A stretch of 64,000 nt of DNA, taken from the NCBI RefSeq assembly GCF_012035195.1, contig NZ_JAAVJH010000002.1, positions 1-64,000 on the forward strand, written 5' to 3'. Source of the DNA: Sphingomonas corticis. GTDB taxonomy: Bacteria > Pseudomonadota > Alphaproteobacteria > Sphingomonadales > Sphingomonadaceae. A program made the position numbers and the translations under genes. Positions 42,775 through 53,272 of this stretch are shown here, one piece after another. Each line of letters begins with the position of its first letter. The stretch's first letter is position 1. The notes beneath the pieces are model-generated. The model made no database searches and was not told where the DNA came from. It saw nothing but the letters and a program-made list of their open reading frames with translations.

Positions 42775-43041
42775 GTGAACGTCCGCTTCTCGTCGCGATC
42801 GTGGGCGGAGTATCTCGGCCTGCTCGAGCACGATGCGAAGCTGTTCGCCAAGGTCAACGCGCTGATTGAGGAATGTCGACGGCACCCATCCAAGGGCACC
42901 GGTAAACCCGATCCACTGGGCGGCAATCTGTCAGGCTGGTGGTCGCGCCGGATCAGCCACGAGCGTCGGCTGGTGTATCGCGTGGCGGGCAGTGGCGACG
43001 AGCAGGTGCTGCAGGTAGCGCAGTGCCGGTATCATTATTGA
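42775..43041 (+). CDS. Txe/YoeB-family mRNA interferase toxin, orphan
   Basis: This 88-residue RelE-fold toxin resembles YoeB closely in its C-terminal half: GKPDPLGGNLSGWWSRRI, RRLVYRV and the terminal CRYHY. Arg59, His87 and Tyr88 correspond to the catalytic Arg, His and Tyr of YoeB, but Asp46 stands where YoeB has Glu46. The GTG at 42775 gives the correct family length (84-88). No YefM/Phd-like antitoxin frame is visible on this strand upstream. The preceding gene is convergent SRAP-side sequence, so the toxin appears unpaired. Confidence 0.85.
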   Translation: MNVRFSSRSWAEYLGLLEHDAKLFAKVNALIEECRRHPSKGTGKPDPLGGNLSGWWSRRISHERRLVYRVAGSGDEQVLQVAQCRYHY

Positions 43042-43279
43042 GGTTGAAGCCGGCTCCCTGACAGCAGGCCTCTGCTCGATTCTGCTGGTTATGCCTCTAT
43101 TCCGACCCTGGCGCCTCCGTTGGGTCTATTTGACCTTCTCTGAACCTGGTTCCGTGATCTCAAAAACGAACGTCATCTCTACGGACGGGAGCCGAATTCG
43201 CGCTGGGCACGCCTCGCCGAACGGCCGCCCCTTTCGCGAACATATTGAAGTGCCGGTGGCGGTTTGACAGGCCCTCTTC
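43042..43279. other. Intergenic spacer between the YoeB-like gene and thiC, no gene seen
   Basis: This 238-base spacer between two converging genes is less GC-rich than its surroundings. I find no tRNA, riboswitch, clear terminator or credible coding frame in it. Confidence 0.5.
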
Positions 43280-45443
<2,164 letters not shown>

Positions 45444-45481
45444 GGCGCCAGCATAGGGGTGCGGCGGCGGGAGCGCCAACG

Positions 45482-45515
45482 AAAAAGGGCCGCGCGGCGG
45501 ATGCCGGCGGCCCTT
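45482..45515 (-). terminator. Rho-independent terminator after the ferritin-like gene
   Basis: On the minus strand AAGGGCCGC and GCGGCCCTT form a 9-bp stem with a GC-rich loop, followed by a run of T. It lies 20 bases past the stop at 45535 and upstream of the thiC riboswitch, isolating the two units. Confidence 0.75.
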
Positions 45516-45534
45516 GCCCGTCGTTTCGCCCGGT

Positions 45535-46557
45535 TCAGGCGAAGGCGCCGCTGGTCCGCAGCGCCTCGATCGAATTGTTCGTGCCCGCGGGGAAGAAGCC
45601 GCCGCCCACCCCCGCGGTATTGCGCAGGTAGACGATGTTGTGGACCTGCGCGCTGGACCGGGTGAAGGCGATCGCGTTCGCGTCCGCGGGAACGAGGTTC
45701 GCGTTGCCGGCCGCGTCGGTGATGCCCTGGTCCAGGTCCGCGTTGGTGCCGGTGGTCCCGTCCAGCGAATCGCGCGCGTTGGAGATGGCGTTGGCCGCGT
45801 TGCGGCCCGCCGCGCCGAGATTGTAGAGCTCGGTGCGGATCAGCCCGGCGTGGTACGCCTCCGCCGCCAGGATGCCCGCCGCCGCCTCGAGATAGACCGC
45901 GCTGCTGATGAGGGGCGAGGCGCCCTTGTAGGCGTTGACGCCCACGTCCTCGAACAGGAACGCCGCCAGCAGGAAGTTGAGGTCGCCGGCATAGGGATCG
46001 AACGTGTCGGTCGCGCCCACCAGCCCCGCCGCGCGCGCCGCGGCGGTGAAGGCGCCGGTCGCGCCGCCGTCGATGTTGATCGCGGGCTGCGCGATGACCA
46101 GCGAGGAGCTGACCGTGGTGATCGCGGCGCGGATGACGTTGACGTGCGCGATCTCGTCGCCCGCGATCTCACGCGCGTAGGAGGCGATGAGCGGATCGGC
46201 GAACTCCACCTTGCGCCCGCCGGTGACCGCGCCCGGCTGGCCGACCGTCCCGGTGGTGCTGCTGTCGGGCAGGCGGCGGCCGAAGGCGGCGATCGAGTAG
46301 AATTGCGCCTCCAGATACTCGAGGTTCAGCGCGAGCTGGAGCACGCCCACGTCGGTCGAGACGCCGGTGGAGGTGGGGGTCGGCGTGGGCGTCGGCGTCG
46401 GCGAGGGATCGTCGTCGTCGTCGTCGCCGCAGGCGGAGAGAAGCGCGAGGCCGCCGACCGCGGCGGTGCCGGCACCGGCCAGCTTCAGGAAGCGCCGGCG
46501 CTCTGCCCGCCGCGCGTTGGCGGCGTCGAGGGCGGCGAAGACGGAATCCTTGATCAT
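45535..46557 (-). CDS. Tat-exported ferritin-like lipoprotein (paralogue 1)
   Basis: This 340-residue protein has a twin-arginine signal (RRRFLK, 20-25, after a long N-region), then a lipobox-like LSAC (Cys43). A poly-Asp stretch and a Pro-Thr repeat linker follow. The body is a ferritin-like four-helix bundle (Ferritin_2 type) with EYLEAQFYSIAA and EIAHVNVIR, whose Glu/His residues could bind metal. It resembles the desiccation-related/ferritin-like proteins of sphingomonads. Its function is not established. It follows its paralogue on the same strand. Confidence 0.88.
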   Translation of the reverse strand: MIKDSVFAALDAANARRAERRRFLKLAGAGTAAVGGLALLSACGDDDDDDPSPTPTPTPTPTSTGVSTDVGVLQLALNLEYLEAQFYSIAAFGRRLPDSSTTGTVGQPGAVTGGRKVEFADPLIASYAREIAGDEIAHVNVIRAAITTVSSSLVIAQPAINIDGGATGAFTAAARAAGLVGATDTFDPYAGDLNFLLAAFLFEDVGVNAYKGASPLISSAVYLEAAAGILAAEAYHAGLIRTELYNLGAAGRNAANAISNARDSLDGTTGTNADLDQGITDAAGNANLVPADANAIAFTRSSAQVHNIVYLRNTAGVGGGFFPAGTNNSIEALRTSGAFA

Positions 46558-46615
46558 GATCTGTGTCCCTATCGCGGGGAGGAAGACGAGGGGCGTGGCG
46601 AGGCGGCAGAGCGCC

Positions 46616-47659
46616 TCAGGTCGATGCCGCGCTCGTCTTGATCGTGCCGTTGACGCCGGCGGGGAAGAAGCCGCCGGCGGTGACCGCCGCCGCGTTCAGG
46701 TAGACGATGTTCAGCACCTGGGGGGCGGTGCGACTGAAGGCGATGCCGTTCACGTTCACCGGCACGATGTTCGACGCGGTGCCGTCCGGCGTCGCGATCG
46801 GGCGGATGCCCTGGTCGTCGTTGGGCGCGATGCCGCGGATCAGGTCCTCGGTCGGACGCCCGTCGAGCGCGTTGCGCGCGGCGGCGATCCCCTCCGTCGC
46901 GTCGATCAGCGCGGGCGTGGCCAGCCCCTTGCGGTAGAGCGAGGTGCGGATGATGGCGGCGTGATACGCCTCCACTGCGAGGATGCCCGCCGCCGCCTCG
47001 AGAAAGGTCTTGCTGCTCAGCAGCGTGGCCGAGCCCTTGTACGCGGACACGCCGACATCCTCGAAGATGTAGGCGCCGAGCAGGAAGTTCTCGTCGCTGG
47101 AATAGGGATCGAACGTCGCCGGCAGGCCCGCCGCCACGGCGGCGCGGCCGAACGCGCTGGTCGGCCCGGTCGACAGGTCGATCGCGGGCTGCGCCACCGC
47201 CGCGGTGCCCAGGTTGGTGCGCAGGAAGCGGACGTGCGCCAGCTCGTCCGCCGCGATCTCGCGCGCATATTGCGCCACCGCGGGATCGGTGAAGGTGACG
47301 CGGCGCCCGCCGGTCGCGGCGACGGCGGTGCCGGTGCCGGTCGCGCCGCCGGCCGCGATGTCCGCCGCCGCGAGCGGCGAGCCGGTGGCGGCGAAGGCAT
47401 AGAAGTTCGCCTCGAGATACTCGAGGTTCAGCGCGAAGTTCAGCACGTCCGCGTCGGTGATCGGCGCGGCGGTGGAGGTGGGCGACGGGCTGGGCGAGGG
47501 CGTGGGCGTGGGCGTCGATTGCGCCGCGGCGCGCCCGCCCATGGCCAGCGCGGCGGAACCCGCCGCCGCGCCGATCGCGTCGGTGAAGAACGACCGGCGC
47601 GATTCGCGGCGCCGCACCCGGTTGTCGAGCGCGTCGATGAGCTCCTGGCTGTCCGCCAT
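46616..47659 (-). CDS. Tat-exported ferritin-like protein (paralogue 2)
   Basis: This 347-residue paralogue of the previous protein has a Tat-type signal (RRSFFT, 21-26) ending near RAAAQS, with no lipobox. A Pro-Thr/Pro-Ser repeat linker follows. The ferritin-like bundle carries EYLEANFYAFAA, ELAHVRFLR and AVEAYHAAIIR, and the C-terminus is the same kind of GGFFPAGVNGTI tail. It is probably soluble in the periplasm, while paralogue 1 may be lipid-anchored. ATG 47659 is chosen over an in-frame TTG because GGAAGGGG lies at a good distance. Confidence 0.88.
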   Translation of the reverse strand: MADSQELIDALDNRVRRRESRRSFFTDAIGAAAGSAALAMGGRAAAQSTPTPTPSPSPSPTSTAAPITDADVLNFALNLEYLEANFYAFAATGSPLAAADIAAGGATGTGTAVAATGGRRVTFTDPAVAQYAREIAADELAHVRFLRTNLGTAAVAQPAIDLSTGPTSAFGRAAVAAGLPATFDPYSSDENFLLGAYIFEDVGVSAYKGSATLLSSKTFLEAAAGILAVEAYHAAIIRTSLYRKGLATPALIDATEGIAAARNALDGRPTEDLIRGIAPNDDQGIRPIATPDGTASNIVPVNVNGIAFSRTAPQVLNIVYLNAAAVTAGGFFPAGVNGTIKTSAAST

Positions 47660-47787
47660 GTGCAACCCCTTCCTGATCCGGTTCGCCCAGGCGCCGCGAG
47701 GATGCGGCCGGTTCGCCGGTTACGGTCAATACGAGTTGCCGTGGATTAGGCTGCGAACGGCCCGGCGCAAATGGAAAAAAACGCCGG

Positions 47788-48657
47788 TCAGAAGGTATAG
47801 GCGACGCCCACCGCGCCCAGCCACTGGCTGCGCGATCCCGCCACACCGACCAGCGGGCTGTCCGCGTAATCGTTCAGCATCTTCTTGTACGTGCCGCCGG
47901 CGACGACCTTCCAGCCCTGTAGCAGGTTGCCCGTCAGCGAATAGGTGCCGGCAAGCCCCACGGTCCAGTTCTTCCACCCACCGCGGGTACGGAAGACGGG
48001 AAGACCGCTGGCGACCGAATCGGCGGCGTCGACGTCGAAATAGGCGCGGCCGAACCCCCGCCCCACCCGCTCCGCCGACGCGAACAGGCCCACCGCCGCT
48101 TTCAGGCTGAGCGGAGTGAAATAGTTGACCGACGGGGTCAGCACGCCGCTGTCGTGCACGCCCGACACGTCGTGGCGATAGCTGATCGAGGCCGACAATT
48201 TGTCGTAGGGGCTGGTGATGACGCCCGTCTTGCCGATGCCGGCATAGCCGCCGAGTTCGATCGAGGTGTCCCGTTCGGGCAGCGCGCGCACGCGGGGATC
48301 GTCGATCGTGCGGCGGTTGGTGCGACCGAAGTTGACGAGGCCGACCGGGCCGAGCTGCACGTCCCACGTCGGCCCGGGCTGGTTGGGAATGAGGTCGATC
48401 GAGGCGCGGTTGCCGATCACCTGGAAGGCGAAGTTGCGGAACGAGCCGATCGCGGCGGGCGCGGGCACGGCGCGATAGTCGTTCGACCCTTCGTAATCCG
48501 GCAGCCAGGCGGCGGCGACGCCCACCGTTACCGTGTCGCCGACGGTGTCGGGCGAGGCGTTCGGCTCCGCCGGAACGGGATTGGTCTGCGCCGCGGCCGA
48601 CGCCAGCGGCGCGGCGGCCAGGACGAGCGAGGCGGCGATGGGTCGGATCAGCTGCAT
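47788..48657 (-). CDS. MipA/OmpV-family outer-membrane protein
   Basis: This 289-residue beta-barrel protein has a Sec signal ending ASAAAQ and alternating strand patterns. It has the MipA/OmpV features VGVAAAWLPDYEGSNDYR near the N-terminus and a terminal aromatic (VGVAYTF). Relatives scaffold murein enzymes or act as outer-membrane pores. Length fits the family. It stands alone in its transcription unit. Confidence 0.9.
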   Translation of the reverse strand: MQLIRPIAASLVLAAAPLASAAAQTNPVPAEPNASPDTVGDTVTVGVAAAWLPDYEGSNDYRAVPAPAAIGSFRNFAFQVIGNRASIDLIPNQPGPTWDVQLGPVGLVNFGRTNRRTIDDPRVRALPERDTSIELGGYAGIGKTGVITSPYDKLSASISYRHDVSGVHDSGVLTPSVNYFTPLSLKAAVGLFASAERVGRGFGRAYFDVDAADSVASGLPVFRTRGGWKNWTVGLAGTYSLTGNLLQGWKVVAGGTYKKMLNDYADSPLVGVAGSRSQWLGAVGVAYTF

Positions 48658-48720
48658 GTGGGTTCCCCTTTTGTCGAGGGGCGCAACCGCTAGATCCGGA
48701 TTAAGCTCCGCTGCACCGCA

Positions 48721-49233
48721 TCAGAAGATGTAACGCATCCGCACCTGTTGCACCTGTGCACCACCATCCACCGTGAATCGGGCGGCGGCGAAGCGCGGCG
48801 CACCGAAGCGGATCGGCGGATTGCGCGAGAAGCCGAAGCCTTCGCGCGGGATGCCGGCCAGCGTGTCCAGCTTCCGGTTGCCGTTCTCGTCGTGGATCAC
48901 CGCCACCGCATAGGCGCCCGGCGACAGCGAGGCGAAGCGGACCTGCGTGACCGTGGCGGGCAGCGACCGCGTCAGCGCGTTGCGATCGTCGGTGCAGCGC
49001 GGGAAGTTGTCCGGATCGGCGGTGAGGCACAGCCGCACCTGCCCCTTGGCGGACCGCAGCTGCGCGAGATCGACGTCGAGGTCAGCGACCGGCGCCGCGC
49101 CGATCAGCGTCGCGCCCAGCATCGGCGCCAGCAATGCCACCGCGGCGACGCGCGTTCGCGTGCGCGCGGGCGAAATCGCCGATCCCGTCGTCCGTGCCGC
49201 ACAGGCGGTCCCAGAACCGGAAATAGAGGCCAT
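48721..49233 (-). CDS. DUF2141 secreted protein
   Basis: This protein of up to 170 residues has a hydrophobic signal-like segment and a DUF2141 domain: GQVRLCLTADPDNFP, LSPGAYAVAVIHDENGNRKLDT and FGFSRNPPIRFGAPRF. The family is periplasmic and of unknown function. The start is uncertain. ATG at 49233 gives an Arg-rich N-region but overlaps the sterol desaturase-like gene by about 150 bases in another frame. GTG at 49140 would overlap by 59 bases but gives no charged N-region. Confidence 0.8.
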   Translation of the reverse strand: MASISGSGTACAARTTGSAISPARTRTRVAAVALLAPMLGATLIGAAPVADLDVDLAQLRSAKGQVRLCLTADPDNFPRCTDDRNALTRSLPATVTQVRFASLSPGAYAVAVIHDENGNRKLDTLAGIPREGFGFSRNPPIRFGAPRFAAARFTVDGGAQVQQVRMRYIF

Positions 49234-49888
49234 AATTGCACCCGTACCGCTCGTGATGACGCTGGTGGTGGCTGGCGGTGATGAGCCAGCGCCCCACTAT
49301 CCCCCGCCACATGAACCGGGGAAAAACCTCCCACCCCATGTGGTTCGTCACCCCCATAACCGTCATGATCGCCAGCACCAGACCGAGCGCGCCGACGTGG
49401 ATCGGAATCACGAAGACCAGTAGCGGAATGGCAACAGCGCCGGTCAGCGCCTCGATCGGGTGGAAGGCCATCGCCGCCCAGGCGGTCGGCGGGCGGCTGG
49501 CATGGTGGACCGCGTGGGCGATGCGGAACGGCCCCGGCCGGTGCATCCAGCGGTGCGTCCAGTAGAACCAGGTATCGTGCGCCAGCAGGAACAGCAGCAC
49601 GGAGACGGGTAGGTACCACAGCGGGAAGGCGTGCACGTCGTCGTAGATGCGCGTCCAGCCGTGCGTGCGCCAGCCCCAGGCGACCACGCCCGCGGGGACG
49701 CCGTAGATGGCGGCGGAGGCGAGACTCCAGGCGATCTCGCGCCGGATCTGCGGATCGAGCCCGGTATAGAGGCCGGGGTGCCGCGCCCGCGTCGCCAGCG
49801 CGAACCCGCCGCTGGTGACGAGATAGCGGACGCCGACGATGACCGTCATTGCGACGGCGGAGACGAGGATGGCGAGCGCGACCGACAT
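49082..49888 (-). CDS. Sterol desaturase/fatty acid hydroxylase-family membrane enzyme
   Basis: This 268-residue di-iron membrane enzyme has three or four helices and the histidine boxes HDTWFYWTHRWMH, HAVHHAS and HHQRHH. It probably hydroxylates a lipid, sterol-like or carotenoid substrate; the true substrate is unknown. ATG 49888 is chosen at the start of the first membrane helix. The last about 30 residues are Arg/Ala-rich, unlike the family, and overlap the downstream DUF2141 gene. Confidence 0.88.
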   Translation of the reverse strand: MSVALAILVSAVAMTVIVGVRYLVTSGGFALATRARHPGLYTGLDPQIRREIAWSLASAAIYGVPAGVVAWGWRTHGWTRIYDDVHAFPLWYLPVSVLLFLLAHDTWFYWTHRWMHRPGPFRIAHAVHHASRPPTAWAAMAFHPIEALTGAVAIPLLVFVIPIHVGALGLVLAIMTVMGVTNHMGWEVFPRFMWRGIVGRWLITASHHQRHHERYGCNYGLYFRFWDRLCGTDDGIGDFARAHANARRRGGIAGADAGRDADRRGAGR

Positions 49889-50465
49889 GGCGCGGGCTGT
49901 AGCGGATCGCGGCGCGCGCGCCCATCCCGTCCGCGACGGCATGGGCGCGCGCGCCGGGGAATGGCCGGCGCGAGGGAAAGAAGAAGGCTGGTTCACGCGA
50001 AGGCGCGAAGGCGCGAAGACAGCTCGGTTCGCGCGGAGGCGCGGAGACGCAGAGGCGTGTCGCTTGTGGCGCCGATCCGGGCCGCCATCGGCGACTTCGA
50101 ATGTGGCTGCCGGGCGGAGGAGCTTCTCTGCGCCTCCGCGCAAAGCAGCTTCTTCTTTCTTGGTGGCTTCGCGCCTTTGCGTGAGCCTTCTCGGTCGATG
50201 CGGAAGGAGAGGATCGCCAAGGCGCGACCGGGCGGGGACGGGGGTCGGCGTCATGCGACGACGTCGGGGCATCGCCGCCGTTTCCCCTAGCCTTCGACTG
50301 CGCTCAGGCCGAACGGAGGGGGCAACGCGGTGGATGCCGGGACGCCCTCGGGGTGGCGGGGTGCCGACGCGCGGGCCGTCGTTGCGCCGACCGCACCCGC
50401 CCCTTGTCCCGCGCGCGCGGCAGATCGTCCTTCCGCGTGGCCGTCCGATCGTCTAGCCGGGGGGC
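49889..50465. other. Intergenic region with inverted repeats, no gene
   Basis: This 577-base gap separates the divergent desaturase-like gene and crtY. Most of it is a long imperfect palindrome (49983-50190, listed separately). The remainder (50191-50465) has GC-rich sequence without a credible coding frame. The crtY promoter should lie near its right end. Confidence 0.6.
49983..50190. repeat. Long nested inverted-repeat element (type C)
   Basis: The outer arms, near 49983-50018 (gaaggctggttcacgcgaag and on) and 50162-50190, are imperfect inverted copies. The inner arms lie at 50025-50055 (ggttcgcgcggaggcgcgg and on) and 50122-50146 (gcttctctgcgcctccgcgc and on). About 65 bases of unrelated sequence form the centre. 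An inner-arm-like copy occurs alone at 56363-56383, so it is a dispersed repeat. Confidence 0.65.
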
Positions 50466-51635
50466 ATGTCCGCCACCCACCACTGCGACCTGGCGATCGT
50501 CGGCGGCGGCCTGGCGGGGTCGTTGATCGCGCTGGCGATGCAGGCGCGGCGGCCCGAGGTGCGGCTGCTGATCGTCGACGCGGGGGAGACGCTGGGCGGC
50601 AACCATCTGTGGTCCTTCTTCGACGCCGACGTGGCGAAGGAGCATCGCTGGCTGCTCGACACGCTGGTGCAATATGCCTGGCCGGCCTACGACATCGCCT
50701 TTCCCGCGCACCGGCGCACGATCCGCCAGCCCTATTACTCGCTGACGTCGGAGCGGCTGGACGCGGTGGTGCGTGCCGCGCTGCCGCCGGAGCGGATCGT
50801 GACCGGGCGGCGCGTGGCCGCGTGCGGCCCGACCTCGGTGACCATGGCCGACGGCGAGCGAATCGAGGCGGCGGGCGTGATCGATGCGCGCGGAGCGGGC
50901 GACGTGTCCACGCTCCAGGCCGGCTGGCAGAAGTTCGTGGGGCGCGAGCTGGAGGTGGAGGGCGGCCACGGGCTGGAACGGCCGATCGTGATGGACGCGA
51001 CGGTGGCGCAGCACGACGGCTATCGCTTCGTCTACTGCCTGCCGCTGTCGCCCACGCGCGTCTTCGTCGAGGATACCTATTACAGCGACGGGCCGGCGCT
51101 GAACGCCGGCGCGCTGTCGCGGCGGATCGACGTCTACGCCGAGGCGCGGGGATGGCGCGTCGTGACCGGCGCGAACGACCTGCGCGAGGAGCGCGGCGCG
51201 CTGCCCGTCGTCTACGGCGGCGATTTCGACGCGTATTGGCGCTCCGGCGGGGCGAAGGTGGCAAAGGCGGGGGCGCGTGCCGGGCTGTTCCACCCGACCA
51301 CCGGCTACTCGCTGCCCGACGCCGTCCGCCTCGCCGTCCGCATCGCCGATGCGCCCGACCTGTCGGGTGCGGCGTTGCACGACCTGACCCACGATCACGC
51401 GCGGACCGCCTGGGCGGACCGCCGCTTCTACCGGATGCTCGACGCGATGCTGTTCAAGGCCGCCGTTCCCGACCAGCGCTATCGCGTGCTGGAACGATTC
51501 TATCGCCTGCGCAGCGGGCTGGTCGCGCGCTTCTACGCCGCGCGATCGACGCCGGCGGACAAGCTGCGCATCCTGGCGGGCCGGCCGCCGGTGCCGATCG
51601 GGCGCGCGATCCGTGCGCTGCGGGGGGTGAAGTGA
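50466..51635 (+). CDS. crtY: Lycopene beta-cyclase
   Basis: This 389-residue FAD/NAD enzyme cyclises lycopene to beta-carotene. It shows the dinucleotide-binding motif VGGGLAGSL near residue 12, NHLWSFFD, VIDARG, FVEDTYY and the family's GLFHPTTGYSLPDAVRLA. Length fits bacterial CrtY. The next gene, crtI, overlaps its stop (GTGA), giving a carotenoid pair typical of yellow-pigmented sphingomonads. No crtB is in the window. Confidence 0.95.
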   Translation: MSATHHCDLAIVGGGLAGSLIALAMQARRPEVRLLIVDAGETLGGNHLWSFFDADVAKEHRWLLDTLVQYAWPAYDIAFPAHRRTIRQPYYSLTSERLDAVVRAALPPERIVTGRRVAACGPTSVTMADGERIEAAGVIDARGAGDVSTLQAGWQKFVGRELEVEGGHGLERPIVMDATVAQHDGYRFVYCLPLSPTRVFVEDTYYSDGPALNAGALSRRIDVYAEARGWRVVTGANDLREERGALPVVYGGDFDAYWRSGGAKVAKAGARAGLFHPTTGYSLPDAVRLAVRIADAPDLSGAALHDLTHDHARTAWADRRFYRMLDAMLFKAAVPDQRYRVLERFYRLRSGLVARFYAARSTPADKLRILAGRPPVPIGRAIRALRGVK

Positions 51636-53119
51636 CGCCCCCCGGCCATCGCGCCGTCGTGATCGGCGCCGGGTTCGGCGGGCTGGCGCTGGCGATCCGG
51701 CTCCAGGCCGCGGGCGTGGCGACGACCGTGCTGGAAGCGCGCGACCGGCCGGGCGGGCGTGCCTATTACTGGGAGCGCGACGGCTTCACCTTCGATGCGG
51801 GGCCGACCGTCATCACCGATCCTGCCTGCCTGGAGGAATTGTGGACGGTCGCCGGGCAGCGGATGGCGGACGACGTCGCGCTGGAGCCGGTGCAGCCCTT
51901 CTACCGCCTGCACTGGCCCGACGGCACGACGTTCGACTATACCAACGACGACGTGGTGCTGCGCGAGGAGATCGCGAAGCTGAACCCCGCCGACGTGGCG
52001 GGATACGGCCGCTTCCTCGATTATTCCGCGGGCGTGTTCCGCGAGGGATACGAGAAGCTGGGCCATGTCGCCTTCCTCGACTTCGCGTCGATGGTGAAGG
52101 CGGCGCCGGCGCTGGCGAAATACCAAGCGTGGCGGTCGGTCTATTCGATCGTTTCCAGCTTCGTGAAGAGCGAGAAGCTGCGCGAGGCGCTGTCGTTCCA
52201 CACCCTGCTGGTGGGCGGCAACCCGATGACGACCAGCGCGATCTACGCGCTGATCCACAAGCTGGAGCGCGACGGCGGCGTCTGGTTCGCCAAGGGCGGC
52301 ACCAACCGGCTGATCGCCGGCATGGTCGCGCTGTTCGAGCGGATCGGCGGGCAGGTGCGGCTGGGCGACGCCGTCACGCGGATCGAGACGCTGGGCGACC
52401 GCGTGACCGCGGTGGAGACGGAGAGCGGGTGGCGCGCCGATGTCGACATGGTGGCGGCGAACGCGGACATCATGCACGTCTATCGCGACCTGATGAAGGG
52501 ATCGGGCGCGGCCAGGCGGACCGCGGCGAAGCTGGAGCGCAAGCGCTACTCGCCGTCGCTGTTCCTCGTCCATTTCGGCATCAAGGGGACGTGGCCGGGC
52601 ATCCCGCACCACATGATCCTGTTCGGCCCGCGCTATAAGGGCCTGCTGGACGACATCTACGACCATGGCGTACTCAGCGAGGATTTCTCGCTGTACCTGC
52701 ACCACCCCACCGTTACCGATCCATCCATGGCGCCGGAGGGATGCTCCACCTTCTACGCGCTGGCCCCGGTGCCGCACATGGGCAAGTTCCCCGGCGACTG
52801 GGACACGGTGGCGCCGATCATGGAGAAGCGGATCCTGGACGAGATCGGGCGGCGCCTGATCCCCGACATCCACGACCGCATCGTCACCAAGTTCAGCTAC
52901 GCCCCGCCCGATTTCGCGAGCGACCTGAACGCGCATCTGGGCAGCGCCTTCAGCCTGGAGCCGGTGCTGACGCAGAGCGCCTATTTCCGCGTCCACAACC
53001 GCGACGACGCGATCGGCAACCTGTTCTTCGTCGGCGCGGGCACGCACCCCGGCGCGGGCATCCCCGGCGTGGTGGGCAGCGCGAAGGCGACGGCGGCGCT
53101 GATGCTGGGGCGGGGGTGA
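51632..53119 (+). CDS. crtI: Phytoene desaturase
   Basis: This 495-residue FAD enzyme converts phytoene to lycopene. It has an N-terminal GAGFGGLALAIRL, GRAYYWERDGFTFDAGPTVI and GGTNRLIAGM. The C-terminal carotene-desaturase signature is NLFFVGAGTHPGAGIPGVVG. Length matches CrtI (about 490). The GTG at 51632 overlaps the crtY stop, so the two enzymes are co-translated. Confidence 0.96.
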   Translation: MTPPGHRAVVIGAGFGGLALAIRLQAAGVATTVLEARDRPGGRAYYWERDGFTFDAGPTVITDPACLEELWTVAGQRMADDVALEPVQPFYRLHWPDGTTFDYTNDDVVLREEIAKLNPADVAGYGRFLDYSAGVFREGYEKLGHVAFLDFASMVKAAPALAKYQAWRSVYSIVSSFVKSEKLREALSFHTLLVGGNPMTTSAIYALIHKLERDGGVWFAKGGTNRLIAGMVALFERIGGQVRLGDAVTRIETLGDRVTAVETESGWRADVDMVAANADIMHVYRDLMKGSGAARRTAAKLERKRYSPSLFLVHFGIKGTWPGIPHHMILFGPRYKGLLDDIYDHGVLSEDFSLYLHHPTVTDPSMAPEGCSTFYALAPVPHMGKFPGDWDTVAPIMEKRILDEIGRRLIPDIHDRIVTKFSYAPPDFASDLNAHLGSAFSLEPVLTQSAYFRVHNRDDAIGNLFFVGAGTHPGAGIPGVVGSAKATAALMLGRG

Positions 53120-53145
53120 CGGTGTTCCGCGCGACCTGACCCGAT

Positions 53146-53253
53146 TTCTCTTACCGGCGAACGCCGAAATCCAGGAGGCAAGGCCGTCTTGACGACGTGC
53201 CACGCTCATCAACGGCGTTCCCCAACTGAACCCCGGCGTTCGCCGAGAAGGAA
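53146..53253. repeat. Palindromic intergenic repeat (type B)
   Basis: CGGCGAACGCCG (53155-53166) and CGGCGTTCGCCG (53234-53245) are perfect inverted copies, extended by ttctctta and gagaaggaa flanks. The 67-base centre contains no coding frame. Each arm can also fold on itself. The element fills the gap between the convergent crtI and EF-hand genes and may serve as a bidirectional terminator. Confidence 0.65.
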
Positions 53254-53272
53254 GTCTCAGACCGACGCCGAC

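Noticed and set aside
47762..47787. ccggcg...cgccgg stem next to the MipA/OmpV gene as a terminator
   Set aside because: The A/T run lies in the loop rather than after the stem, so it does not fit the usual terminator layout.
46569..47846. 425-codon minus-strand frame over the ferritin-like gene
   Set aside because: Frame-shifted shadow of the ferritin-like paralogue; Arg-rich low-quality composition.
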